The notes under the pieces: generated by a model
Told to the model about the DNA's origin: nothing
The model's input: the letters and a program-made list of their open reading frames with translations, nothing else
The model's database searches: none
Position numbers and translations under genes: made by a program
Shown: piece after piece, positions 1 through 23,127 of the stretch
Position numbering within the stretch: position 1 is the stretch's first letter
How the letters are laid out: every line of letters begins with the position of its first letter
NCBI RefSeq assembly: GCF_010015445.1
Contig: NC_053119.1
Span: forward strand, 9,458,050-9,522,049
Length of the DNA: 64,000 nucleotides
Source of the DNA: Perca fluviatilis
Taxonomy: Eukaryota > Chordata > Actinopteri > Perciformes > Percidae
Reading direction: 5' to 3'

Positions 1-523
1 CTTCAAAAGAAAGTTTAGAATGAGCTTAAGCAATGTAAAATCCTTTATTATCTCTATTAGTAACGGCATCCCTTTAGCAGTGCTGGTTTTGGTGTTGATG
101 TTGGTAGTTTTAATGTCAAACTCAGACAAGATCATATTTTAAAGGAGTTCCAAACTCCTATAAACTCTTCCTTTAACCTTCAGTTCTTTTACTCCAACAT
201 TCCTCCACTCATTTGTACTTTGTGTGTGTGTTGAGTTCCTCGAGACAAGGGGAAGTGGCATTATTTGCTTTAATAATCAATCAGTGTGAAGACAAACAGG
301 TGCGGGTCTGCAGTCGGTGAACAAACACAAGCGCGCGGTGTTTCTCCGCGCAGAGAACAAGTTCAACATTAAAAAGGCAAATCTTTTTTAATTTACCGAA
401 ATGTACCAAACATTGACACCAGTAGGATAGTTTCGTGCTCGACCAAAACACCAGCTCAGACTCTCTCTCCACCCCCCCCCCCACAAAAAAAAAAGATGCG
501 TAAAGTAAAAAAAAATTCTGTTA

Positions 524-620
524 CCTTCAGCTGGGATTTAGACACTTTCCCGCTTTTGTCCACATCCAGGGCAGTGAACGCGTGCCAGATAGACTTCAAC
601 AGTTCGTCCCGCAAAGCCAT
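524..620 (-). CDS. swap70: swap70, first coding exon only (switch-associated protein 70)
   Basis: This is the ATG exon of SWAP-70, a PH-domain phosphoinositide-binding signalling protein that acts on Rac and actin. The 97-nt exon reads [15 protein letters not shown]..., then TALD and [10 protein letters not shown], and ends with one base of the next codon at a GTAACA donor. As remembered, the mammalian N-terminus is [20 protein letters not shown]...[10 protein letters not shown], which matches closely. The segment is the start of the EF-hand-like N-terminal region. The rest of the gene lies off the left edge, so bases 1-523 are intron 1. The next gene to the right is wee1 in the same orientation, as in human. 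The ATG at 620-618 is chosen because homology begins there. Confidence 0.93.
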
Positions 621-800
621 GATGCTGGAATTCAACTATTGTCTTCTTCTCTCTCTCTCTCTCTTTGGTTGTGTGTGTGTTTCTTCTTCTCTTCCTCTCT
701 GACTCTGAACAACTTTCTGTTGGACACGACGAGGAAAAGTATTTGTCACATGACGCTGCGTGTGCTCCATGTGTGTTTATTCGTGATTATGATTGAAGAG
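621..800 (-). promoter_or_regulatory. swap70: swap70 5' UTR and promoter region (approximate)
   Basis: The sequence directly upstream of the swap70 ATG is CT/GT-rich (650-690) and is followed by a CpG-containing stretch (about 725-825). No TATA box is evident. The start site cannot be placed from sequence alone. Confidence 0.4.
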
Positions 801-969
801 CTGCAGCACCGCTCAGCGAGAGAAAAACACAACAACAAAACTGGTGTCTATTTATCATTTTATGGATATATATATTTGTTAATGTTTTCTCCAAAGTTTA
901 TGTCGAGAATGTACATGCATTTATCTGTTATACAAAACCGCCTGAAACTGATACCAGTGGGGGAATGTA

Positions 970-1350
970 ACTTTGTACATTTAGTAAAGTAGCCTACTGT
1001 ACTTAAGTACACATTTGGGGTACTTTTACTTTAGTTCAGTCTTTTTTTTAAGCCACTTTCTACTTCTTCTTCACTGCACATTGTGTAGTGCTTATTAAAT
1101 ACGATGTTTTATGATATATTAAACTGCCCAACAGAATTTACAAGCACAGCCATAACGAGTAGTCAACTAATCAATTGGACAAATGACAGAAAATTACTTT
1201 TAATATTTTAAGTACATTTGTCTGATTATGCTTGCATATATTTAACTAAGTAACATTTTCAATGCAGGACTTGAACATGTAACAGAGTATTTTTGCAGTG
1301 TGGTATTAGTATTTTTTACTTAAGTAAAGGATCTATAGGGCTGCCATTAG
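970..1350. repeat. Dispersed repeat of the 'ACTTTTACTTAAGTAAA' family
   Basis: This AT-rich stretch has the phrases TTTAGTAAAGTAG, GTACTTTTACTTTAG and TTTTTACTTAAGTAAAGGATC. Related sequence recurs at about 10200-10690, 23200-23735, 34260-34620, 53400-53610 and 54690-54835. It is a high-copy fish interspersed repeat, probably a degenerate DNA transposon. No coding capacity was seen. Confidence 0.6.
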
Positions 1351-1361
1351 CATATGATTTT

Positions 1362-1563
1362 ACATTACATTACATGTCCTTTAGCTGACACATTAATCCG
1401 AAGTGACTTCCAATTGGTACATATGTGAGAGGTAACAGCCCTCTGGAGCAACTAGGGCTTAAGTGCCTTGCTCAGGGACTCACTGGTTGATGTATCACAG
1501 TGGGATTCAAACCCACGTCTCTCACACCAAAGGCATGTGTCATATTCACTGCGCCCTCACCAT
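1362..1563. repeat. SINE-like dispersed repeat, copy 1
   Basis: About 200 bp containing TTTAGCTGACAC, GAAGTGACTTCCAATTG, CTCTGGAGCAACTAGGG, TTGCTCAGGGACTCA and GGGATTCAAACCCACG. A second copy with the same order of phrases lies at 17427-17626. It resembles a widespread teleost short interspersed element; I do not assign a family name. Confidence 0.7.
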
Positions 1564-1571
1564 CCATTTAA

Positions 1572-2219
1572 GACATACTAAATTATGACTTTTATGACAT
1601 AATATACTATGACATTTTTATAATATACTATGACCTTTTATGACATACTATATTATGACTTTTCACCACTTTTTCAAAATACAATACTATGACCTTTTTA
1701 TGACTTTTTTTTTAAGACATACTATACTATAGCATTTTTAAGACTTTTTATGACTTACTATATTATGACTTTTTATGGCACTATACTATGACTTTGTATG
1801 ACTTAATGACATACTATACTATGACTTTTTATGATATACTAAATTGTTTTTTATGACTTTTTATGATATACTATACTATAACATTTTTAAGACTTTTTGA
1901 CATACTATACTATGACTTTTTATGACATGCTATATTATGACTTTTTATGACATACTATATATACTACAACTTTTACTATGACCTTTTTATGACATTTTTT
2001 TTTAAGACATACTATACTATGGCATTTTTAAGACTTTTTATGACTTACTATATTATGACTTTTTATGGCACTATACTATGACTTTGTATGACCTTTAATG
2101 ACATACTATACTATGACTTTTTATGATATACTAAATTGTTTTTTATGACTTTTTATGATATACTATAACATTTTTAAGACTTTTTGACATACTATACTAT
2201 GACTTTTTATGACATACTA

Positions 2220-2255
<36 letters not shown>

Positions 2256-2670
2256 TACAACTTTTTTTTCGAAATACTATACTATGACCTTTTTTATGAC
2301 ATAATATACTATGACATTTTTATGACTTTTTATGACATACTATAACATTTTTATGACTTTATATTACATACTATACTATGACTTATGACTTTATATGACA
2401 TACTATATTATGACATTTTTATGACATACTATAACATTTTTATGACTTTATATTACATACTATACTATGACTTTTTATGACATACTAAATTATGTTTTTA
2501 TGACATACTGTACTATGACTTTTTTAAGACTGACATACTATAACGTTCTTATGACACTAGTTTTTGACATACATTTTTAAGACTTTGAGATACTATACTA
2601 TGACATTCTATAACTTGTTTATAACATATACGACATTTGACTTTTTCTGACACTTTACTATGACTTTTTA
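1572..2670. repeat. AT-rich minisatellite array with a higher-order repeat
   Basis: About 1.1 kb built from variants of TATGACTTTTTATGACATAC and related units of about 25 bp, with a (TA)n run near 2222-2254. On top of the basic unit there is a longer period. The stretch starting CTATGACC at 1687 recurs at 1976 and is followed by nearly the same 250 bp, so there is a roughly 289-bp higher-order unit present about twice. No ORF or gene lies in it. Confidence 0.85.
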
Positions 2671-2950
2671 TGACATACAAGCAAAATGCAATGCATATGC
2701 ATTTCATGTCACATTAAGGGGCCGCGCAAAATTTTTGACTATGCTGTACATACAGTATACAGTAAGTATTAGAAGAATGCAGGTGGAGATTGCTTTTACC
2801 TAGATCAATTGTGCCAAACTGGGAGAAAACCAGTTTACAGGTGATGTTTTAGATGTGTATTGTATTAATATACTGTAATCTGACAGATTTCCAGTGTTTG
2901 TGAAGAGAAGTTCCCTCTAAAAGTCACATAAAACCACAGTGAACAGAACA
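2671..2950. other. Spacer between the satellite and the wee1 3' end
   Basis: Ordinary AT-rich sequence downstream of wee1. No gene or clear repeat was recognised. Confidence 0.4.
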
Positions 2951-2968
2951 AAGTGTAGATGGTGAGAA

Positions 2969-2974
2969 TTTATT
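2969..2974 (-). terminator. wee1: Likely wee1 polyadenylation signal
   Basis: AATAAA on the minus strand, about 1.0 kb past the wee1 stop codon. The interval 2975-3992 would be the 3' UTR. The ORFs visible there on either strand are short and unrelated to known proteins. Confidence 0.6.
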
Positions 2975-3992
2975 AAAAGAACATATTTACAAGTTTACAA
3001 CAGAAAGGTTGTTTTGTGTTAGAGGTTACAACAAAAAAGATGAGGAATACTTTTCTAAACAGTAATTAAAGATGAGCATCATGGGGTGAAAACAAAAACA
3101 GAACACGTGAACCTAAAGAAAAGGACAATGATTGTTCTAATGCTACAGGCAGGGTTGGCAGCACCAATCAACACGGGAAATTAAAAAACACTATGGATCA
3201 GTTCTAACATCACAGATAATGATAACGATGCTCACTGGTTTTGGTACTTCAAAACAAAAACGGATGATTTTCCTCAAATGGCATGATCCATTCTCAATCC
3301 GACCAGAAGAATTAACATTAAATGGAGGGAGTGGGATCCTGCTACTTAAAAATAAGAGCCAATGACCTCTAGAACGATCCAACCTGAAATGGGCCAAACC
3401 CTGATACACACAAAACATCAATAGCAGCAGGTTACTTTTATTTTTTGTCTTTAAAAAATTAAATGTGGCAAGTTCCAGGTGTTGCCTCCAAAGTGCTCCA
3501 TTACAAACACATAAATCGTCAGTTCTCCAACCCTCTGGTACCCAGCATCAGGCATTTGACAGGCAGTAAGGTGCGCAAGGCAAGTACAATCACACTTAAA
3601 GGGAGCTTCACTGCGGCTTCGATCTGCTGCCATCAGGCTTCGGCTTTGTCGAAGGAAGTGCAAGGACAGAAATGGAGAGAGAGCCTGACGTCTACGCAAA
3701 ACTTAAGGAATGACAGAGTGGAAAAAGGTAAAGTAACTACCTTTCAGGAATGACTTTTTTTTCCAAAAGTAAAAGTCCATCAGGAAAAAAAAAGGGCTGA
3801 ACTATGTTGGCAATGAGAGTCTAACGAGATGAGTTCAAGTTCTACAGCTTTCACCACGACTGACAGGGTTCTCCTCGGAAAAAAAAAAAAGAAGAAAAAA
3901 AAAAAAAAGGAGGTTGATCCATCTGAACGGGTTTTGATTAAAATGGTCCATGAGCCTCCGTGTTTCACTTTCTGTCAGGGTGGATTAAAGTC

Positions 3993-6900
3993 TCAGTAGA
4001 TGGTGAGGCTGACCGACCGGTTCATCTTCTTGCCGATGAGTCTGGAGGTTCTGGGGTTCGACTGGACTGTGGAGCGGGTCAGGACCCTGTCGGTGGACAA
4101 AACCTTCTCCTCTGCTGCAGCTCGAGCCTGCTGGGCCTTCTTCAGCTCCCTGAAGAAGATAAAAGAGGTTACAGTTAATCATGAGACCAGAAGGCAAGGG
4201 TCAGTTTCTTTGACTGAATTAGGGATGCAACTAACAATTAGTTTTCTTATAAATTAATCTGCCGTTCATCCCAGTTTTGCAAAGTCAAAGTCCTCAAAAT
4301 TGCTTGATTTGCCTGACCAACAGTCAAAAACTCAAAATATTTCAGATTACATTAAACAAAGAAATCAAGAAAATTAGGGGCGCAAATAAGTAATTTTCAT
4401 TATCGATTAATCATCTGGTCTGTAAAACGGTATTCACAACTTCCCAGAGCCTGTGTTGTTTTAAAATGTCTTGTATTGTCCATCAAAGAGTCCAAAACCC
4501 CAAAATGTTTAGAATACAACTTAGAAAACCAGAAAATACTTACATTTAAGATGGTAGAACCACTGAATTTTTGCAATTTTGCTTTAAAAACCCAGACTAA
4601 AACAAATCTACTATCAAACTAGTTGACAATTCATTTTCTGTTGAAGGACTAATTGATTAAAGCGACTATTTGTTTCAGTTCTACATAAAATCCTCCAGAA
4701 GGTAATACTTTATCTGGTATCTTTGCTTGAAAAATAGATTAAACAATTGATTATCAAAACAGTTGAAGATTACTACTAAATATATTTAACATTTCATCAC
4801 AAAAATAATTCTCTGTGGCCTCTTTTTTGCATCACGAGCTGTCCAACCACTTTAACCAACAGTCCCCTTCAACACCTCCTAATAAGCAACAATGGGTTCA
4901 ATAGTTTTTCTGTGTTAGAATGCTTACTTCTGGAGCAGTGCGTTCTTAAACTTCTCGGCGTTGAGCTCGACTCGGAGCTGGTCGGCACTCATTCTGGCAG
5001 CAGTGAGGAGCACCGGGTGTTTGATGAGCTCAGAAGTTGATGGTCTTCTACTTTGATCAGGGTGGATCATCAGCTGAAAGACAAGAAGAAAAAAAAAATA
5101 AGGATTATTGTATTAAAATTACATTTTTCTGTTTAACTAATCGTCTCGGCACCTAATGCCTCCATTAACTAAATTTGGTTCAAATGAACTAACACGGATA
5201 ATAATTTTACAGCAAAAATAGGTGACATACAAATTTGTTATAGATTCCCTCTGTCAAAACAGGATGTAAGTGCCTCAGGATAAGGAGTGAAATAAACATT
5301 TCAACCACTATCTTTAGGACTTAGAAATAAATTGGACACACTGACAGGAGGCAAAACACGGCACATAACACGAGACGTATAGTGCTGACTGTTACCTTGA
5401 GAAGACTGAGAAACTCTGGAGAAAGCACTTGGGGGATGGCGGGGAGTTTTCCCTGTCGGATCTCGTGCCATTTGTCTCCATTGGTGGGAAGAGGCTCGGC
5501 CCCCGAGGCGCTGACGACAGTCAGAGCCAGGGCAAAGATGTCCGCCTTTGTCAACTTACTGTAGTCCTAAAAACAGAAAATCAGACCAATAAGAAGAAAC
5601 GTTATCACCTTTGTAAAGCTCAAATGTATTCTAAAGTAAAGGCAGTTTTTAAAGCAAGATGACAAACCTCTTGTAAAACTTCATTGGCCAGATATCTGCT
5701 GTCACCTTCCTCCACTTGTGGATTGTTCACTCGTGTGACATGACCCAGGTCACCTGGAGAGGGAACACATGCAAAATAGATTTACGCCATGAAGCAATGA
5801 GTGCAATTTATATCAGTAAAAGACATTTATAATAATAAAAAAAAAACTTTCAAATTCCTGAAGTCATCACACAAGAACCGTGGAAGCAGCATACCTATTT
5901 TGTAGACGACGCTGGTGGTCAGTCCTTCTTCCTCATCACATTCATCGCAGCCAGCTACAGACTTTCGTGAAATAAAGATGTTGCCTAGGACAAAGATGTT
6001 AACATTCCATTATTTTCTGACCCCAAGTTTGTCTAGCTCTGTTGCATAAAGAGACACAAATATAGATACTTCCAAGGTGTTATCCGTATAATTTCTTGGG
6101 TCAGTGGCAGAACGTAATGCCTAAACATTCTATACAAATCTACTGACAATTATCACTACTACAACTGGTATTATTTTAACACCCCAAAGTACTCACTGGG
6201 CTTGATGTCCATGTGTACCAGAGACGTAGAGTGGATGTACTTCAGTCCTCGTGTGACTTGCAGCAGCAGATCTTTCAGCTCCAGCTCAGACAGGTAACTG
6301 AGCCGCCGGTAGTTCTCTGCGATGACGTCAGACAGCGTGCCGCCGTTGCAGTACTCGTTCTGGATGAGCATGTGATCGTCCTCGGCCCAGGCCGAGTAGT
6401 AACGCACCACGTGGGGATGTTGGCCTAGCACGGCATGGGCATAGACCTCCCGCAGGGCGTTCTGTCTGTGGAGGAGGAGAACAGACCGTTTTAATTAAGA
6501 GACGCCTGTGGTACGTTTTGTAGTGAAAAATTAAGAAAGAATTTATGCCCCGAGTCTTTTTTTGCCTCATAAAAACACTTCTTCCGTTGGACATCAGGTA
6601 ATAATAAGTCGCTAAAGTAGGACAATTTAAAATGACGACGTAATCCTTTGTAACTTTTTCGGATTGGTAAGAAGTCAACTTACTCGTCTACTGATCCTGC
6701 CAGAGGTTTCTTTGATCTCTTGATGGCGTAGATGCAGCCATCAAGTCTTTTCACACACTTGAACACGGCACCAAACTCTCCACAGCCGATCTTCTCCAGC
6801 TCGAGGAACTCTGAGGCGTACCTGGACATCATGTTGCTCTCCATCATGGTTATTCTCTGACGGCAGAAAAACACATTTACTATAAACATTTACATGTTTT

Positions 6901-9454
6901 AATCAATTATTTTTCAGTTGCGTCACAACAGACATTTAGCATATTCATTGAAACCAGGTTTCCTCTGTGAACTGGTTTTAATCAATCCAGATGTAAAAAG
7001 GTATATGGAGGAGTGATTTTGCGGACACATTTTGTACTCTTAACTATTAACGTGTAACATCTCTACTTCCGCTCTGTGCAAAAAATATTGCATGTATGGT
7101 TTGAACTAAGCCATAATTGACTGTTTATTATTAAAGCTATAGTGCGTAGTTTCTGTCGCCCCCATGACATAAGTCATGACAACAAAACTGTCAGCGTGTC
7201 CACATGATACAAGCCTTCTGCGATCACGCACCACCCCAACCCCTCCTCCTCCACGCAGCTGCTAGTAGCCAAGGGGGAAACGGAGGATTAAAGAAAGTTG
7301 TGTGGAGCTGAAAGTCTTAATCAGCTTTGTAGCAACTCATTTGGCAATGGCTTAAATGTAACGGATGTTTGTTTATATCAAGAAGTTACGCACTAAAGCT
7401 TTAAGGCATTGTTGAAGCAATTTATTAAGAAAAAATACCAAGGATTTTTCATTTCATGGGGCAATTTGTTGCTTTTCTCAGTTTGCTAGTGATGTAAATT
7501 GAATATGTTTAAGTTTTCGATTGCTGGTTGGACACAAAAAAAAAAGTCAATTTGAGCTTTTTTTAAAAACTGATATAGTATAGACTATATGATCAATCTA
7601 CTAATAAAAAACAGATTATTCAAAAACACAAATGTCATTCATTAGTTGCAGCTCTGAAAGTGTCTAATGAAGAAAATATATTCTTTACTGTAAATGTGTG
7701 CATCATTATATGCGTTTAATGCAATTCACATGAACATTTAATTACCTTGGATGGTGGCAAGACTTCCTCCTCGGCCTCTCCGTCACTGGCCTCCATGTCC
7801 TCTCCACAAGAGCTGAAAGATAAAAGACAATAGAGGATGTTGGTTTGCATTCTGGACAGCAGGGGGCAGCACTGGGAGCTTCACAGGCACATGGCAGAGT
7901 TCACCAGTAACCATGAGGTCTTGGTTCCCAGCCAAACCTACTGAACTTAGTTAACGGCTTTAACGTATTTTATTACGAGAACAATAGGTTTGATCGGTGT
8001 TCAAAATAACAGGTTTTCTTTTGGGGGGGATTGATCCCTGTCAAGACAAACTAACCAGTTTCAGACACAAAACTTACTCATTCCAGTGTGCACGCTTCCT
8101 GTTCCTCTGCTGTGTGGCAGACTGGATAAGCAGGGAGTCGGGGGTGAAAGGGTTAAAGTTGACCAGAGGGGTTTGCGGTCTCTTGCTGCTGTCTGTAATT
8201 GACTTCCGTGAAGACTCCACATTCTTGAACAGGGCAACCCTCCTGCTGGAGGATCCTGGGCCGGAGCTCCTGGCTTTGGACAACAAACTCTGAAAAATGC
8301 GAAGGAATAAGAGACAGATTTAGTGCTTTGTTTATTACGAAAAAAACGTAAAGATTTAAAAGGCAGACCATCTACTTGATGAAGAGTGTAAATAAACGTG
8401 GTTAATAAACATATGGTTCTGAAATAAAGTATTAAGGGATTTCTTGAATTTGGTGCTTAAAATGTAATTCTATATAAAAAAAAAAAAACATGACCAGACA
8501 TAACACTCCAGGTCACCAAATCATCTGGCTGGCTGACTACAGTGGGAGCATTATGTAAGAGTACAGTTGTACATTAAGTGGGTCACTGTAGTTAACTGAC
8601 ACAGCAAAAGCATCCCATGGAATTCAAAAAAAAAAAAAAAATGATGTGTTTGTACAAGCTGGGAGTTGCCTTTTTCCACAGATTTTCTTTCCAATTCAAC
8701 ACATAAGATGCAGAAGCAGCCAAATAAAATGCGAAAAACGATTTCGAGACATTTAGATAATAAATGTTACTCTGAAATGTTCTGTGAAGGTGTTTTTTTA
8801 AGCTAATCTGAGGTAATACCTAAAGTTGAAATATGTGTGCCTTGCAAACATGAAAGTAAATTCTGCAAGGTTACATAAACTGATCACTGAAAGTATATCC
8901 TGCCAGGGATCTCAAAAAAACACTCTTAACATTGATACATACGTCTTTTATAAACAAATGCTAACCTTTGGCGTGTGCGGTGTGTCAAAAAGTCTGAGTT
9001 TTCTGAATGTTTTATGTGGAGGTGTGTCCGGGCAGTCCGGGATCGGGGAGCTGGATCCTTCCCCGTCGTCCTGGAGGTAGGACCGCTCCGGCGACCCTCC
9101 GTACAGCCGAGAAGCTTTCCTCGGCGACGGTGAGCAGTTGGCAGAGATAACACTGCTCGGTGATCGTAGGTGAGACGGAGAACCGAAACTCTCCTCGTCC
9201 CACAGCTCCACGTCGTCGTCCCCGCAGGACTGGTTCAGGGGGCTGCTGCTCCCTTCCAGCCGTTTGTCGACGGGGTCCCGTCGCACTGGCATCGGGGAAT
9301 CCATCTCCGTGAAGCCAGACTCCCCTCCGGTGCTGTTGTTAACGTCCTCAATGGGTTCATCCTCCCCGTCGCTGCATGCAAACTGCAATTTTTGCCGAAT
9401 TTGTAGAGTTTTAGGAGAGGGAGATCCGTGCCGATGGCGGCCGTAGCTCGACAT
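3993..9454 (-). CDS. wee1: wee1, WEE1 mitotic inhibitor kinase
   Basis: This nuclear kinase phosphorylates the inhibitory tyrosine of CDK1 and delays mitotic entry. Ten coding exons are supported by splice sites and phase: 9454-8966, 8289-8078, 7812-7746, 6856-6684, 6465-6197, 5984-5895, 5753-5668, 5566-5396, 5073-4928 and 4149-3993. They total 1860 nt, or 619 aa. The N-terminal part is acidic and rich in Ser-Pro sites. The kinase domain covers about residues 272-540, with glycine loop [10 protein letters not shown] (279-288), lysine K302 in YAIKRSKK, catalytic HMDIKPSN (D400) and DLG in place of DFG (D435), all typical of WEE1. The C-terminus ends [13 protein letters not shown] as in vertebrate WEE1. 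Position next to znf143 and swap70 supports wee1 rather than wee2. The start is the first ATG of the long first exon. Introns 5 to 4 and 11 to 10 hold transposon copies. Confidence 0.98.
4221..4690. repeat. Two degenerate hAT-type MITE copies in a wee1 intron
   Basis: The stretch begins with AGGGATGCAACTAACAATTAG-like sequence and has a second start near 4377 (AGGGGCGCAAATAAG). Both halves carry CAGTCAAAAAC or AAAGAGTCCAAAACCCC internal phrases. The family is the same as the clean copy at 42923-43287 but these copies are old and truncated. Confidence 0.6.
7131..7404. mobile_element. TTAA-flanked MITE in a wee1 intron
   Basis: The element is bounded by TTAA on both sides. Its termini are AAAGCTATAGTGCGTAGTTT on the left and, read inverted on the right, AAAGCTTTAGTGCGTAACTT, so they are imperfect terminal inverted repeats. 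At about 270 bp it has no ORF. TTAA target sites are typical of piggyBac- and Kolobok-type transposases. Confidence 0.75.
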
Positions 9455-9929
9455 TTTCAGGATTTAAACCCCGGCGTAGTCGACGGGAAAATCACGCGGT
9501 TGGACCCCCACTACAGTTTGTAGTGGCGTTTCTCGCAAATAAACACAAATATATCAACTTCTAACTACCTTAAAATAAAGGTATCGATGTAAAAAAAAAT
9601 GACCCAAAAGTGCCGTGAGACGCTTAAAGGTCTGTTAACATCCCAGAAGAAGTTTAGTTGTTTGCTAACTCCAACACGCCCATCCAACGCAGAGAAATGG
9701 CCCCGGAGTGGTTAGCTAGTATTCACCAAGAACAACGTCCCGAAGTTTGGGTTAAACTAAAAACATATCCCCAAACTAGTCCGTCCAGTCGAGTATCGGT
9801 ATCAGTCACTACCTTCTGGATGGCTCACCAACACAGAAACAAGTCTTTCCGCAATTAAACCATATCAATGTTTACAAAAAAGTTTTGAATGAGTCAAGAA
9901 CGGCTCTTCCTATCACGCGCGTGGCAAAG

Positions 9930-10070
9930 GACTTCCCGCGACCGTTGATCACGTGTCCCGGCAGCCAATCAGAGCGCGTCTCGAATTTTTGAAAGAAGGG
10001 CGTTCCAGACGGAGAGGTTTCGGGAGGGGTTACATCATCGAAGTCACAGCAACGATGTGGCGCGAACGCG
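9930..10070 (-). promoter_or_regulatory. wee1: wee1 promoter region with E-box, CCAAT and E2F-like sites
   Basis: About 480-610 bp upstream of the wee1 ATG there is a cluster of sites: a canonical E-box CACGTG at 9950-9955, an NF-Y-type CCAAT at 9965-9969 in GCAGCCAATCAGAGCG, E2F-like TTCCCGCG near 9934, and GGCGCGAA at 10059-10066. Mammalian Wee1 is known to be driven by CLOCK-BMAL1 E-boxes, and CCAAT plus E2F sites are common in cell-cycle promoters. The exact transcription start is not visible. Confidence 0.5.
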
Positions 10071-10198
10071 TGCCTTCAAGTCGCCGAAGTCACACAATTA
10101 CATTATCTTCAAGACAATGCCTCCATTATATAGACGGCATGATCAATGAAGCCGCGATACTTGAAACGATCAAGGTCCATTCTTAATTAGCCTACACA

Positions 10199-10231
10199 GA
10201 TGGTAGAAGTTACTCGAGTACTTCTACCATC
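10199..10231. repeat. 33-bp palindrome
   Basis: GATGGTAGAAGT and its exact reverse complement ACTTCTACCATC flank a 9-bp centre, TACTCGAGT. It lies at the start of a repeat of the ACTTTTACTTAAG family and may be the junction of two repeat ends. Confidence 0.8.
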
Positions 10232-11160
10232 ACTGCCTCAAATTCATAAAAAACTGCACTTTTTACTTTTTCTCCTTAAAAACACAACACCTTGCAATCC
10301 AGTTAATTTTATCAATATAAATCCGTCAATTTGTAATGTAATCATTTTCAAGTTGAAATGAAAGCAGCAATACTAAAAATCTAATTATAATTTAAAGAGT
10401 AAATAATTACAGTAATTTATGAAACATTTACTCAATTGATTTATGATGCAGAAAGGCTGCTATTAGAGTGTTACCTACTGTATTATACTATGTTTTTATT
10501 ACTGACAGATTATAAGTGTAATGTAGCTGTTTGAGATTGAGCCAATTATTGTTGGTTACTTTAACCTATAACACTGCACTATTTTTATGAGATGATGATA
10601 TCTTTTCTGCAAACAAACTATTAACTGAAGTTGTCAAATGACTATAGTGGAGTAAAATGTACATTATTTGCCCAAGTGAACTCGGAGCCGTGAAGCATAA
10701 TAATAATAATAAAAATCATACATATACTTTCCAATTCATGGTGGAAAATCCACAAAACACCTGAACCAAAACAGGTTCTGTCAAAAAAAAAAATTGCATA
10801 CAGACTCGAGTGTGAATGTGCCTTGTATGTTGTCCCTTATCGGGTGTTTTTGATAAGGCCGATAGCTGGTAACACATCATCTACATCTGTAAGGTAGTTT
10901 TTTTTCACAAAGCTCATCTATGGAACAGGCCTTAACAGGGTTTTTTTGTGTTCACCACATTTGTCATTTGTTATCAAGCATAAACATGTATGCATTTTCT
11001 TTTTTGTCTCAACTTAGTATACATTAATACAATACATTTTCATGAATTACTTTGTCATATAACCCTATCTATAGGTATTTTGTTTTTTGTACGTTTAATG
11101 AGATTCAGGTGTTCAAAATCAAGTACAGTCAACTAATCACACATATATTTGAATTTTTTT
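10232..11160. other. wee1-znf143 spacer, AT-rich, no gene
   Basis: The spacer is composed largely of degraded interspersed repeat (10200-10690) and poly-T/poly-A tracts. No coding exon was recognised on either strand. Confidence 0.5.
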
Positions 11161-11163
11161 TTT

Positions 11164-11169
11164 TTTATT
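11164..11169 (-). terminator. znf143: Likely znf143 polyadenylation signal
   Basis: AATAAA on the minus strand about 250 bp past the znf143 stop codon, giving a short 3' UTR. Confidence 0.55.
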
Positions 11170-11418
11170 AGAAATAGCATTAGCTGTACACTGCACTGTG
11201 CACCATAAACATTAGAAAGCATTTTATCCTCTCCCGTCTTTTTGGTTGAGGGACAAAATCGCATAGCATAAGTCCAGTTATCAAAATCCTATGTACACAT
11301 AAAAGCTAAGTTCTTTTGTGAGGGGGAAAAAATCATGGAGGAAGACTCGTGATTTCTGTTGTTGATATAGTCCAATTCAGATGGTTTTCATCCTAAATCA
11401 TAGTCCGTAATGAGTCCA

Positions 11419-22447
<11,029 letters not shown>

Positions 22448-22937
22448 GCTTCAGCTGCTAGAGAGGAGACACACAGGATACACATTTAAAACTTCTACTG
22501 GTCAGTAGAGATGTGACAGCTAGTAATGTCTACAGTTTTTCTATGCTTAAACACATTCATATAGGAATATGCAACATGAGCACAAAACTGAAATGATGAA
22601 TGAAGGTCTTACAACTGATTTTTAACACAGGTTCCCACTTCAAGTCGGAGCCTGAAGTTTAGGTAAAAAAGCACAACCAGCCTTAAGGCCTTTATGATGT
22701 CAGTAACTGTGCTTTTGTGGCGCATATTCCCATTTTCTTTATTATAATTATAACAAATAACATTTACCATTCCATTAAATATACAATATAGCAACTCTTA
22801 AAACGTGGTTAAAAAGCAACCAGACCCGCCATCATACCTAGTCAGTGCGTACTTTATCCTTCATGTTTTACTTTCACCTGTTCTAATTTGACATGTTGTG
22901 TGTTGTGTGCATTGTCCCTGAAAACAAATAAACATAC

Positions 22938-23092
22938 ACACTAAAAGTTTTGGGCCCCTGAAGCTCTGGGGACATGTTGCCGGTTTACGTCTTCATTTCA
23001 CACATAGGAGTTAGCTGTATTTATTACTGGCATCAAAGAAAAAAAGAAAGAAAAGGTTCTTACTGCAAACTTGAACATATGTGGACTTATTC

Positions 23093-23127
<35 letters not shown>

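Noticed and set aside
3451..3753. Overlapping 80-96 aa ORFs on both strands
   Set aside because: They lie within the wee1 3' UTR and show no homology.
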